64,000 bases of DNA from Cyrtodaria siliqua. Taxonomy: Eukaryota > Mollusca > Bivalvia > Adapedonta > Hiatellidae. The notes beneath the pieces were generated by a model. The model saw nothing but the letters and a program-made list of their open reading frames with translations. It made no database searches and was not told the DNA's origin. Where the stretch lies: contig JAWPHD010004488.1 in the NCBI GenBank assembly GCA_037043455.1, positions 1 to 64,000 of the forward strand, read 5' to 3'. Shown here piece after piece: positions 47,987 through 61,800 of the stretch. The first letter of the stretch is position 1. Every line of letters starts with the position of its first letter. The translations under genes were made by a program, and so were the position numbers.

Positions 47987-50834
47987 TCCTATATAAATAA
48001 AACTGTGTTGCACAGACATGTCAGTGAAGTCCAGGTAATTCACCTTTGTTGCTCAAACATCTGAATGATGTCCCAGTAAGCCATCTTTGTTGCTCAAACA
48101 TCTAAATGATGTCCCGATAAGTCACCTTTGTAGTTCAAACATCTAAATGATGTCCCGGTAAGACACCTTTGTTGCTCATATATCTAAATGATGTCCCGGT
48201 AAGTCACCTTTGTTACTCAGACATCTAAATGATATCCCGGTAAGTCAATTTTGTTGCTCAGACATCTAAATGATATCCCGTTAAGACACCTTAGCTGCTC
48301 AAACATCTACATGACGTCCCGGTAAGTCACCTTTGTAGCTCATACATCTAAATGATCTCCCGGTAAGTCACCTTTGTTGCTCAGACATCTGAATGAAGTC
48401 CCGGTCAGTCTCTTTTGTTGCTCAGACATCTAAATGATCTCCCGGTAAGTCACCTTTGTTGCTCAGATATCTAAATGATGTCCCAGTAAGTCACCTTTAT
48501 TGCTCAGACATCTAAATAATCTCCCGGTAAGTCACCTTTGTTGCTCAGACATCTAAATGATGTCCCAGTAAGTCACCTTTATTGCTCAGATATCTAAATG
48601 ATCTCCCGGTAAGTCATCTTTATTGCTCAGACATCTGAATGATGTCCCGGTAAGTCTCCTTTGTTGCTCAGACATCTAAATGATCTCCCGGTAAGTCATC
48701 TTTATTGCTCAGACATCTGAATGATGTCCCGGTAAGTCTCCTTTATTGCTCAGACATCTAAATGATCTCCCGGTAAGTCATCTTTATTGCTCAGACATCT
48801 GAATGATGTCCCGGTAAGTCTCCTTTGTTGCTCAGACATCTAAATGATCTCCCGGTAAGTCATCTTTATTGCTCAGACATCTGAATGATGTCCCGGTAAG
48901 TCTCCTTTGTTGCTCAGACATCTAAATGATCTCCCGGTAAGTCATCTTTATTGCTCAGACATCTGAATGATGTCCCGGTAAGTCTCCTTTATTGCTCAGA
49001 CATCTAAATGATCTCCCGGTAAGTCATCTTTATTGCTCAGACATCTGAATGATGTCCCGGTAAGTCTCCTTTGTTGCTCAGACATCTAAATGATCTCCAG
49101 GTAAGTCACCTTTGTTGCTCAGACATCTAAATGATGTCCCGGTAAGTCACCTTTGTTGCTCAGACATCTAAATGATGTCCCGGTAAGTCACCTTTGTTGC
49201 TCAGACATCTAAATGATCTCCCGATAAGTCACCTTTGTTGCTCAGACATCTAAATGATGTCCCGGTAAGTCTCCTTTGATGCTCAGACATCTAAATGATG
49301 TCCCGGCAAGTCACATTTGTTGCTCAAACATCTAATTGATGTCCCGGTAAGTCTTCTTTGTTGCTCAGACATCTAAATGATGTCCCGGTAAGTCACCGTT
49401 GTTGCTCAGACATCTAAATTAAGTCCAGGTAAGTCACCTGTGTTGCTCAGACATCTAAATGATGTCCCGGCAAGTCACCTATGTTGCTCAGACATCTAAA
49501 TGATGTCCCGGTAAGTCTCCTTTGTTGCTCAGACATCTGAATGATGTCCCGGTAAGTCACCTTTGTTGCTCAAACATCTAATTGATGTCCCAGTTAATCT
49601 TCTTTGTTGCTCAGACATCTAAATGATGTCCCGTTAAGTCACCGTTGTTGCTCAAACATCTAAATGATGTCCAGGTAAGTCACCTGCGTTGCTCAGACAT
49701 CTAAATGATGTCCCGGAAAGTCACCTTTGTTGCTCAGACATCTAAATGATGTCCCAGTAAGTCTCCTTTGTTGCCCAGACATCTAAATGATGTCCCGGTA
49801 AGTCACCTTTGTTGCTCAGACATCTAAATGCTGTACCGGTAAGTCATCTTTGTTGCTCAGACATCTAAATGATGTCCCGGCAAGTCACCTTCGTTGCTCA
49901 AACATATAAATGATGTCCTGGCATGTCACATTTGTTGCTCAAACATAAAATGTTGTCCCGTCTCCTTTGTTGCTCAAACATCTAAATGATGTCCCGGTAA
50001 GCCACCTTTGTTGCTCAGACATCTAAATGATGTCCCGGTAAGTCACCTTTGTCGCTCAAACATCTAAATGATATCCCGGTAAATCATCTTTGATGCTCAG
50101 ACATCTAAATGATGTCCCGGTAAGCCACCTTTGCTGCTCAGACATCTAGATGATGTCCCGGTAAGTCAACTTTGTTGCTAAAACATCTAAATGATGCACA
50201 GGTAAGACAACTTTGTTGCTCAAACATCTAAATGATGTCACGGTAAGTCATCTTTGTTGCTTAAACATCTAAATGATGTCCCGGTAAGTCACCTTTATTG
50301 CTCAAACATCTACATGATGTCCCGGTAAATCACCTTTATTGCTCAAACATCTAAATGATGTCCCGGTAACTCACCTTTGTTGCTCAAACATCTAAATGAT
50401 GTCCCGGTAAATCACCTTTATTGCTCAAACATCTACATGATGTCCCGGTAAGTCACCTTTGTTGCTCAAACATCTAAATGATGTCCCGGTAAGTCACCTT
50501 TATTGCTCAAACATCTAAATGATGTCCCGGTAACTCACCTTTGTTGCTCAAACATCTAAATGATTTCCAGAAAAGTCACTTTTGTTACTCAAACATAAAC
50601 ATCTATATGATGTCCAGGTGAGTCACCTTTGTTGCAAAAACATCTAAATGATATCCCGGTAAGTCACCTTTGTTGCTCAAACATCTAAATGATGTCCAGA
50701 TAAGTCACTTTTGTTACTCAAACATAAACATCTATATGATGTCCAGGTGAGTCAACTTTGTTCCAAAAACATCTAAATGATGTCCAGGTAAGTCACCTTT
50801 GTTGCTCAAACATCTAAATGATGTCCAGGTAAGG
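47987..50834 (+). repeat. 41-bp tandem repeat, third block
   Basis: About 69 units. At 48590-49080 two unit types alternate strictly (TGATCTCCCGGTAAGTCATC then TGATGTCCCGGTAAGTCTCC), giving an 82-bp dimer repeated about six times. The segment from about 49850 to 50834 copies 46850-47797. Confidence 0.94.
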
Positions 50835-51022
50835 AAATGTTATAAGTCGTACAGGAAGAGTAGCTTTCACAGAATGCAGTCACTCAAAAAGGTATAACAA
50901 CGCAAAGGTTATTACAAACACATTGAGTAAAAAAACACATCATAGACATATAATGGTCGACAACAGGGGTACCGCCTTGGAACGGTAAAAAGGACCACAA
51001 GGGAGTTTAAACCAGTAACTTT
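50835..51022 (+). repeat. R-family fragment, duplicate of 47798-47986
   Basis: The same sequence with a handful of changes. It lies 3037 bp downstream of its partner inside duplicated satellite, so it arose by duplication of the array segment and not by a new insertion. Confidence 0.85.
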
Positions 51023-54000
51023 CTCCTATATAAATAAAACTGTGTTGCACAGACATGTCAGTGAAGTCCAGGTAATTCACCTTTGTTGCTCAAACATCTG
51101 AATGATGTTCCAGTGAGTCACCTTTGTTGGTCAGACATCTAAATGATGTCCCAGTAAGCCACCTTTGTTGCTCAAACATCTAAATGATGTCCCGATAAGT
51201 CACCTTTGTTGTTCAAACATCTAAATGATGTCCCGGTAAGACACCTTTGTTGCTCATATATCTAAATGATGTCCCGGTAAGTCACCTTTGTTACTCAGAC
51301 ATCTAAATGATGTCCCGGTAAGTCAATTTTGTTGCTCAGACATCTAAATGATATCCCGTTAAGACACCTTAGCTGCTCAAACATCTACATGACGTCCCGG
51401 TAAGTCACCTTTGTAGCTCATACATCTAAATGATGGTCCGATAAGTCACCTTTGTTGCTCAGACATCTGAATGAAGTCCCGGTCAGTCTCTTTCGTTGCT
51501 CAGACATCTAAATAATCTCCCGGTAAGTCACCTTTGTTGCTCAGATATCTAAATGATGTCCCAGTAAGTCACCTTTATTGCTCAGATATCTAAATGATCT
51601 CCCGGTAAGTCACCTTTGTTGCTCAGACATCTAAATGATGTCCCGGTAAGTCACCTTTGTTGCTCAGATATCTAAATGATGTCCCAGTAAGTCACCTTTA
51701 TTGCTCAGATATCCAAATGATCTCCCGGTAAGTCACCTTTATTGCTCAGACATCTGAATGATGTCCCGGTAAGTCACCTTTGTTGCTCAGACATCTAAAT
51801 GATTTTCCCGGTAAGTCACCTTTGTTGCTCAGACATCTAAATGATGTCCCGGTAAGTCACCTTTGTTGCTCAGACATCTAAATGATCTCCCGGTAAGTCA
51901 CCTTTGTTGCTCAGACATCTAAATGATTTTCCCGGTAAGTCACCTTTGTTGCTCAGACATCTAAATGATGTCCCGGTAAGTCACCTTTGTTGCTCAGACA
52001 TCCAAATGATCTCCCGGTAAGTCACCTTTGTTGCTCAGACATCTAATTGATGTCCCGGTAAGTCTCCTTTGTTGCTCAGACATCTAAATGATGTCCCGGT
52101 AAGTCACCTTTGTTGTTCAGACATCTAAATGATGTCCCGGTAAGTCACCTTTGTTGTTCAGACATCTAAATGATCTCCCGGTAAGTCATCTTTGTTGCTC
52201 AGACATCTAAATGATGTCCCGGTAAGTCACCTTTGTTGCTCAGACATCTAAATGATCTCCCAGTAAGTAACCTTTATTGCTCAGATATCTAAATGATCTC
52301 CCGGTATGTCACCTTTATTACTCAGACATCTGAATGATGTCCCGGTAAGTCACCTTTGTTGCTCAGACATCTAAATGATGTCCCGGTAAGTCACCTTTGT
52401 TGCTCAGACATCTAAATGATCTCCCAGTAAGTAACCTTTATTGCTCAGATATCTAAATGATCTCCCGGTATGTCACCTTTATTGCTCAGACATCTAAATG
52501 ATGTCCCGGTAAGTCACCTTTGTTGCTCAGACATCTAAATGATCTCCCGGTAAGTCACCTTTGTTGCTCAGACATCTAAATGATGTCCCGGTAAGTCGCC
52601 TTTGTTGCTCAGACATCTAAATGATGTGCCGGTAAGTCACCTTTGTTGCTCAGACATCTAACTGATGTCCCGGTAAGTCACCTTTGTTGCTCAGACATCT
52701 AAATGATGTCCCGGTAAGTCTCCTTTGTTGCTCAGACATCTAAATGATCTCCCGATAAGTCACCGTTGTTGCTCAGACTCCTAAATGATCTCCAGGTAAG
52801 TCACCTTTGTTGCTCAGACATCTAAATGATGTCCCGGTAAGTCTCCTTTGTTGCTCAGACATCTAAATGATCTCCCGGTAAGTCACCTTAGTTGCTCAGA
52901 CATCTAAATGATGTCCCGGTAAGTCTCCTTTGTTGCTCAGACATCTAAATGATCTCCCGGTAAGTCACCGTTGTTACTCAGACATCTGAATGATGTCCCG
53001 CTAAGTCTCCTTTGTTGCTCAGACATCTAAATGATCTCCCGGTAAGTCTCCTTTGTTGCTCAGACATCTAAATGATGTCTCGGTAGTCACCGTTGTTGCT
53101 CAGACATCTAAATGATGTCCAGGTAAGTCACCTATGTTGCTCAGACATCAAAATGATGTCCCAGTAAGTCTCCTTTGTTGCTCAGACATCTAAATGATGT
53201 CCCGATAAGTCACGTTTGTTGTTCAAATATCAAAATGATGTCCCGGGAAGTCACCTTTGTTACTCAGACATCTAAATGATGTCCCGGTAAGTCACACTTG
53301 TTGCTCAAACATCTGAATGATGTCCCGGTAAGACACCGTTGTTACTGAGAAATCTAAATGATGTCCCGGTCAGTCTCCTTTGTTGCTCAGACATCTAAAT
53401 GATGTCCCGGTAAGTCTCCTTTGTTGCTCAAACATCTAAATGATGTCCCGGTAAGATACCGTTGTTGCTCAGACATCTAAATGATGTCCCGGTCATTCTC
53501 CTTTGTTGCTCAGACATCTAAATGATGTCCCGGTAAGTCTCCTTTGTTGCTCAGACATCTAAATGTTCTACCGGTAAGTCACCTTTGTTGCTCAGACATC
53601 TGATGATGTCCCGGTAAGTCTCCTTTGTTGCTCAGACATCTAAATGATCTCCCGGTAAGTCTCCTTTGTTGCTCAGACATCTAAATGCTGTCCCGGTAAG
53701 TCTCCTTTGTTGCTCAGACATCTAAATGTTCTACCGGTAAGTCACCTTTGTTGCTCAGACATCTGAATGATGTCCCGGTAAGTCTCCTTTGTTGCTCAGA
53801 CATCTAAATGATCTCCCGGTAAGTCTCCTTTGTTGCTCAGACATCTAAATGATGTCCCGGTAGTAACCGTTGTTGCTCAGACATCTAAATGATGTCCAGG
53901 TAAGTCACCTGTGTTGCTCAGACATCTAAACGATGTCCCGGCAAGTCACCTATGTTGCTCAGACATCTAAATGATGTCCCGGAAAGTCACCTTTGTTGCT

Positions 54001-57000
54001 CAGACATCTAAATGATGTCCCAGTAAGTCTCCTTTGTTGCTCAGACATCTAAATGATGTCCCGATAAGTCACCTTAGTTGTTCAAATATCTAAATGATGT
54101 CCCGGTAAGTCACCTTTTTTACTCAGACATCTAAATGATGTCCCGGTAAGTCACACTTGTTGCTCAAACATCTAAATGATATCCCGTTAAGATACCGTTG
54201 TTGCTCAGACATCAAAATGATGTCCCGGTCATTCTCCTTTGCTGCTCAGACATCTAAATGATGTCCCGGTAAGTCTCCTTTGTTGCTCAGACATCTAAAT
54301 GATCTACCGGTAAGTCACCTTTGTTGCTCAGACATCTGATGATGTCCCGGTAAGTCTCCTTTGTTGCTCAGACATCTAAATAATCTCCCGGTAAGTCACC
54401 GTTGTTGCTCAGACATCTGAATGATGTCCCGTTAAGTCACCGTTGTTGCTCAGATATCTAAATGATGTCCCGGTAAGTCTCCTTTGTTGCTCAGACATCT
54501 AAATGATCTCCTGGTAAGTCTCCTTTGTTGCTCAGACATCTAAATGATGTCCCGGTAGTAACCTTTGTTGCTCAGACATCTAAATGATGTCCAGGTAAGT
54601 CACTTGTGTTGCTCAGACATCTAAACGATGTCCCGGCAAGTCACCTATGTTGCTCAGACATCTAAATGATGTCCCGGAAAGTCACCTTTATTGCTCAGAT
54701 ATCTAAATGATCTCCCGGTATGTCACCCTTATTGCTCAGACATCTGAATGATGTCCCGGTAAGTCTTATTTGTTGCTCAGACATCTAAATGATCTCCCGG
54801 TAAGTCACCTTTGTTGCTCAGACATCTAATTGATGTCCCGGTAAGTCTCCTTTGTTGCTCAGACATCTAAATGATGTCCCGGTAAATCACCTTTGTTGCT
54901 CAGACATCTAAATGATGTCCCGGTAAGTCACCTTTGTTGCTCAGACATCTAAATGATCTCCCGGTAAGTCACCTTTGTTGCTCAGACATCTAAATAATGT
55001 CCCGGTAAGTCTCCTTTGTTGCTCAGACATCTAAATGATCTCCCAGTAAGTCACCTTTATTGCTCAGACATCTAAATGATCTCCCAGTAAGTCACCTTTA
55101 TTGCTCAGACATCTGAATGATGTCCCGGTAAGTCTCATTTGTTGCTCAGACATCTAAATGATCTCCCGGTAAGTCACCTTTGTTGCTCAGACATCTAAAT
55201 GATGTCCCGGTAAGTCGCCTTTGTTGCTCAGACATCTAACTGATGTCCCGGTAAGTCACCTTTGTTGCTCAGACATCTAACTGATGTCCCGGTAAGTCAC
55301 CTTTGTTGCTTAGACATCTAAATGATGTCCCGGTAAGTCTCCTTTGTTGCTCAGGCATCTAAATGATCTCCCGGTAAGTCACCGTTGTTGCTCAGACATC
55401 TAAATGATCTCCCGGTAAGTCACCTTTGTTGCTCAGACATCTAAATGATGTCCCGGTAAGTCTCCTTTGTTGCTCAGACATCTAAATGATCTCCCGGTAA
55501 GTCACCTTTGTTGCTCAGACATCTAAATGATGTCCCGGTAAGTCTCCTTTGTTGCTCAGACATCTAAATGATGTCCCGGTAAATCACCTTTGTTGCTCAG
55601 ACATCTAAATGATGTCCCGGTAAGTCACCTTTGTTGCTCAGACATCTAAATGATCTCCCGGTAAGTCACCTTTGTTGCTCAGACATCTAAATAATGTCCC
55701 GGTAAGTCTCCTTTGTTGCTCAGACATCTAAATGATCTCCCAGTAAGTCACCTTTATTGCTCAGACATCTAAATGATCTCCCAGTAAGTCACCTTTATTG
55801 CTCAGACATCTGAATGATGTCCCGGTAAGTCTCATTTGTTGCTCAGACATCTAAATGATCTCCCGGTAAGTCACATTTGTTGCTCAGACATCTAAATGAT
55901 GTCCCGGTAAGTCGCCTTTGTTGCTCAGACATCTAACTGATGTCCCGGTAAGTCACCTTTGTTGCTCAGACATCTAACTGATGTCCCGGTAAGTCACCTT
56001 TGTTGCTCAGACATCTAAATGATGTCCCGGTAAGTCTCCTTTGTTGCTCAGGCATCTAAATGATCTCCCGGTAAGTCACCGTTGTTGCTCAGACATCTAA
56101 ATGATCTCCCGGTAAGTCACCTTTGTTGCTCAGACATCTAAATGATGTCCCGGTAAGTCTCCTTTGTTGCTCAGACATCTAAATGATCTCCCGGTAAGTC
56201 ACCTTTGTTGCTCAGACATCTAAATGATGTCCCGGTAAGTCTCTTTTGTTGCTCAGACATCTAAATGATCTCCCGGTAAGTCACCGTTGTTACTCAGACA
56301 TCTGAATGATGTCCCGCTAAGTCTCCTTTGTTGCTCAGACATCTAAATGATGTCCCGGTAAGTCTCCTTTGTTGCTCAGACATCTAAATGATGTCCCGGT
56401 AGTCACCGTTGTTGCTCAGACATCTAAATGATGTCCAGGTAAGTCACTTGTGTTGCTCAGACGTCTAAATGATGTTCCGGCAAGTCACCTATGTTGCTCA
56501 GACATCTAACTGATGTCCCGGAAAGTCACCTATGTTGCTCAGACATCAAAATGATGTCCCAGTAAGTCTCCTTTGTTGCTCAGACATCTAAATGATGTCC
56601 CGATAATTCACCTTTGTTGTTCAAATATCTAAATGATGTCCCGGTAAGTCACCTTTGTTGCTCAGACATCTAAATGATGTCCCGGTAAGTCTCCTTTGTT
56701 GCTCAGACATCTAAATGATCTCCCGGTAAGTCACCTTTGTTGCTCAGACATCTAAATGATGTCCCGGTAAGTCTCTTTTGTTGCTCAGACATCTAAATGA
56801 TCTCCCGGTAAGTCACCGTTGTTACTCAGACATCTGAATGATGTCCCGCTAAGTCTCCTTTGTTGCTCAGACATCTAAATGATGTCCCGGTAAGTCTCCT
56901 TTGTTGCTCAGACATCTAAATGATGTCCCGGTAGTCACCGTTGTTGCTCAGACATCTAAATGATGTCCAGGTAAGTCACTTGTGTTGCTCAGACGTCTAA

Positions 57001-60000
57001 ATGATGTTCCGGCAAGTCACCTATGTTGCTCAGACATCTAACTGATGTCCCGGAAAGTCACCTATGTTGCTCAGACATCAAAATGATGTCCCAGTAAGTC
57101 TCCTTTGTTGCTCAGACATCTAAATGATGTCCCGATAATTCACCTTTGTTGTTCAAATATCTAAATGATGTCCCGGGAAGTCACCTTTGTTACTCAGACA
57201 TCTAAATGATGTCCCGGTAAGTCACACTTGTTGCTCAAACATCTAAATGATGTCCCGGTAAGACACCGTTGTTGCTGAGACATCTAAATGATGTCCCGGT
57301 CAGTCTCCTTTGATGCTCAGACATCTAAATGATGTCCCGGTAAGTCTCCTTTGTTGCTCAAACATCTAAATGATGTCCCGGTAAGATACCGTTGTTGCTC
57401 AGACATCTAAATGATGTCCCGGTCATTGTCCTTTGTTGCTCAGACATCTAAATGATGTCCCGGTAAGTCTCCTTTGTTGCTCAGACATCTAAATGTTCTA
57501 CCGGTAGGTCACCTTTGTTACTCAGACATCTGATGATGTCCCGGTAAGTCTCCCTTGTTGCTCAGACATCTAAATGATCTCCCGGTAAGTCTCCTTTGTT
57601 GCTCAGACATCTAAATGATGTCCCGGTAAGTCTCCTTTGTTGCTCAGACATCTAAATGATGTCCCGGTAGTAACCGTTGTTGCTCAGGCATCTAAATGAT
57701 GTCCAGGTAAGTCACCTGTGTTGCTCAGACATCTAAACGATGTCCCGGCAAGTCACCTATGTTGCTCAGACATCTAAATGATCTCCCAGTAAGTCTCCTT
57801 TGTTGCTCAGACATCTAAATGATGTCCCAGTAAGTCTCCTTTATTGCTCAGACATCTAAATGATGTCCCGATAAGTCACCTTTGTTACTCAGACATCTGA
57901 ATGATGTCCCGGTAAGTCACACTTGTTGCTCAAACATCTAAATGATGTCCCGGTAAGATACCGTTGTTGCTCAGACATCAAAATGATGTCCCGGTCATAC
58001 TCCTTTGTTGCTCAGACATCTAAATGATGTCCCGGTAAGTCTCCTTTGTTGCTCAGACATCTAAATGATCTACCGGTAAGTCACCTTTGTTGCTCAGACA
58101 TCTGATGATGTCCCGGTAAGTCTCCTTTGTTGCTCAGACATCTAAATGATCTCCCGGTAAGTCACCGTAGTTGCTCAGACATCTAAATGATCTCCCGGTA
58201 AGTCTCCTTTGTTGCTCAGACATCTAAATGATGTCCCGGTAGTAACCGTTGTTGCTCAGACATCTAAATGATGTCCAGGTAAGTCACTTGTGTTGCTCAG
58301 ACATCTAAACGATGTCCCGGCAAGTCACCTATGTTGGTCAGACATCTAAATGATGTCCCGGAAAGTCACCATTGTTGCTCAGACATCTAAATGATGTCGC
58401 AGTAAGTCTCCTTTGTTGCTCAGACATCTAAATGATGTCCCGGTAAGTCACCTTTGTTACTCAGACATCTAAATGATGTCCCGGTAGTCACCGTTGTTGC
58501 TCAGACATCTAAATGATGTCCAGGTAAGTCACTTGTGTTGCTCAGACATCTAAATGATGTCCCGGAAAGTCACCTATGTTGCTCAGACATCAAAATGATG
58601 TCCCAGTAAGTCTCCTTTGTTGCTCAGACATCTAAAGGATGTCCCGATAAGTCATCTTTGTTGTTCAAATATCTAAATGATGTCCCGGGAAGTCACCTTT
58701 GTTACTCAGACATCTAAATGATGTCCCGGTAAGTCACACTTGTTGCTCAAACATCTAAACGATGTCCCGGTAAGACACCGTTGTTGCTGAGACATCTAAA
58801 TGATGTCCCGGTCAGTCTCCTTTGTTGCTCAGACATCTAAATGATGTCCCGGTAAGTCTCCTTTGTTGCTCAAACATCTAAATGATGTCCCGGTAAGATA
58901 CCGTTGTTGCTCAGACATCTAAATGATGTCCCGGTCATTGTCCTTTGTTGCTCAGACATCTAAATGATGTCCCGGTAAGTCTCCTTTGTTGCTCAGACAT
59001 CTAAATGTTCTACCGGTAAGTCACCTTTGTTGCTCAGACATCTGATGATGTCCCGGTAAGTCTCCCTTGTTGCTCAGACATCTAAATGATCTCCCGGTAA
59101 GTCACCGTAGTTGCTCAGACATCTGAATGATGTCCCGGTAAGTCTCCTTTGTTGCTCATACATCTAAATGATCTCCCGGTAAGTCCCCTTTGTTGCTCAG
59201 AGATCTAAATGATGTCCCGGTAGTAACCGTTGTTGCTCAGACATCTAAATGATGTCCAGGTAAGTCACCTGTGTTGCTCAGACATCTAAACGATGTCCCG
59301 GCAGGTCACCTATGTTGCTCAGACATCTAAATGATGTCCCGGAAAGTCACCTTTGTTGCTCAGACATCTAAATGATGTCCCGGTAAGTCTCCTTTGTTGC
59401 TCAGACATCTAAATGATGTCCCGATAAGTCACCTTTGTTACTCAGACATCTAAATGATGTCCCGGTAAGTCACACTTGTTGCTCAAACATCTAAATGATG
59501 TCCCGGTAAGATACCGTTGTTGCTCAGACATCAAAATGATGTCCCGGTCATTCTCCTTTGTTGCTCAGACATCTAAATGATGTCCCGGTAAGTCTCCTTT
59601 GTTGCTCAGACATCTAAATGATCTACCGGTAAGTCACCTTTGTTGCTCAGACATCTGAATGATGTCCCGGTAAGTCTCCTTTGTTGCTCAGACATCTAAA
59701 TGATCTCCTGGTAAGTCTCCTTTGTTGCTCAGACATCTAAATGATGTCCCGGTAGTAACATTTGTTGCTCAGACATCTAAATGATGTCCAGGTAAGTCAA
59801 TTGTGTTGCTCAGACATCTAAACGATGTCCCGGCAAGTCACCTATGTTGCTCAGACATCTAAATGATGTCCCGGTAAGTCATCTTTGTTGCTCAGACATC
59901 TAAATGATCTCCCAGTAAGTCTCCTTTGTTGCTCAGACATCTAAATGATGTCCCGGTAAGTCTCCTTTGTTGCTCAGACATCTAAATGATGTCCCGGAAA

Positions 60001-61734
60001 GTCACCTTTGTTGCTCAGACATCTAAATGATGTCCCGGTAATTCACCTTTGTTGCTCAGACATCTAAATGATGTCCCGGTAAGTCTCCTTTGTTGCTCAG
60101 ACATATAATTGATGTCCCTGTAAGTCTCCTTTGTTGCTCAAACATCTAAATGATGTCCCGGTAAGACACCGTTGTTGCTCAGACATCTAAATGATGTCCC
60201 GGTCAGTCTCCTTTGTTGCTCAGACATCTAAATGATGTCTCGGAAAGTCACCTTTGTTTCTCAGACATCTAAATGATGTCCCGGTAAGTCAGCTTTGTTG
60301 CTCAGACTTCTAATTGATGTCCCGGTAAATCTCCTTTGTTGCTCAAACATCTAAATGATGTCCCGGTAAGACACCGTTGTTGCTCAGACATCTAAATGAT
60401 GTCCCGGTCAGTCTCCTTTGTTGCCCAGACATCTAAATGATGTCCCGGTAAGACACCGTTGTTGCTCAGACATCTAAATGATGTCCCGGTCAGTCTCCTT
60501 TGTTGCTCAGACATCTAAATGATGTCCCGGAAAGTCACCTGTGTTGCTCAGACATCTAAATGATGTACCGGTAAGTCACCTTTGTTGCTCAGACATCTAA
60601 TTGATGTCCTTGTAAGTCTCCTTTGTTGCTCAAACATCTAAATGATATCCCGGTAAGACACCATTGTTGCCCAGACATCTAATTGATGTCCCGGTAAGTC
60701 TCCTTTGTTGCTCAAACATCTAAATGATGTCCCGGTAAGACACCTTTGTTGCTCAGAAAACTAAATGATGTCCCGGTAAGTCACCTTTGTTGCTCAGACA
60801 TCTAATTGATGTCCCGGTAAGTCTCCTTTGTTGAACAAACATTTAAATGATGTCCGGGTAAGACACCGTTGTTGCTCAGACATCTAAATGATGTCCCGGT
60901 AAGTCTCCTTTGTTGCTCAGACATCTAAATGATGTCCAGGTAAGTCTCCTTTGTTGCTCAGACATCTAAATGATGTCCCGGTAAGTCACCTGTGTTGCTC
61001 AGACATCTAAATGGTGTCCCGGCAAATCACCTATGTTGCTCAGACATCTAAATGATGTCCCGGAAAGTCACCTTTGTTGCTCAGACATCTAAATGATGTC
61101 ACAGTAAGTCTCCTTTGTTGCTCAGACATCTAAATGATTCCCGATAAGTCACCTTTGTTGTTCAAATATCTAAATTATGTCCCGGTAAGTCACCTTTGTT
61201 ACTCAGACATCTAAATGATGGCTCGGTAAATCATCTCAGACATCTAAATGATGTCCAGGTAAGTCACATTTGTTGCAAAAACATCTAAATGATAGGGAGT
61301 TAAGACACCTTAGCTGCTCAAACATCTACATGACGTCCCGGTAAGTCACCTTTGTAGCTCATACATCTAAATGATGGTCCGATAAGTCAACTCAGACATC
61401 TAGATGATGTCCCGGTAAGTCACCTTTTTTGCTCAAACTTCTAAATGATGTCCCGGTAAGACACCTTTGCTGCTCAAACATCTAAATGATGTCCGAGTAA
61501 GTCAACTCAGACATCTAAATGATGTCCGGGTCAGCCACTTTTGTTACTCATATATCTAATTGATGTCCCGGTAAGTCACCTTTGTTGCTCAAACATCTAA
61601 ATTATGTCCAGGTAAGTCATCTCAGACATCTAAATGATGTCCGGGTTAGCCACCGTTTTTACTCAGACATCTACATGATGTCCCGGTAAGTCACCTTTGT
61701 TGCTCAAGCATCTAAATTATGTTCAGGTAAGTCA
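51023..61734 (+). repeat. 41-bp tandem repeat, fourth block
   Basis: About 260 units. Several multi-unit blocks recur. For example, GTCCCGCTAAGTCTCC occurs at 56311 and 56843, 532 bp apart or 13 units less one base. From about 61220 to 61640 units become irregular: some lack CCTTTGTTGCT, leaving about 29 bp. Degeneration at an array edge is usual for satellites. Confidence 0.95.
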
Positions 61735-61800
61735 ACTTTTGTCCTATATAAATACAATATTGTAGCTCAGACATCTAAATGAGTCCAGGTAAGTCACCTT
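61735..61800 (+). repeat. Terminal 62-bp unit closing the array
   Basis: CTTTTGTCCTATATAAATAC, AATATTGTAGCTCAGACATC, TAAATGAGTCCAGGTAAGTC. This is the long unit form seen at the left end of the array. Confidence 0.88.

Noticed and set aside
42690..61800. Coding repeat protein on the minus strand of the 41-bp array (for example 46162-46374)
   Set aside because: 41 is not a multiple of 3, so the frame rotates with each unit. Open stretches are short and scattered, and variants do not preserve any frame.
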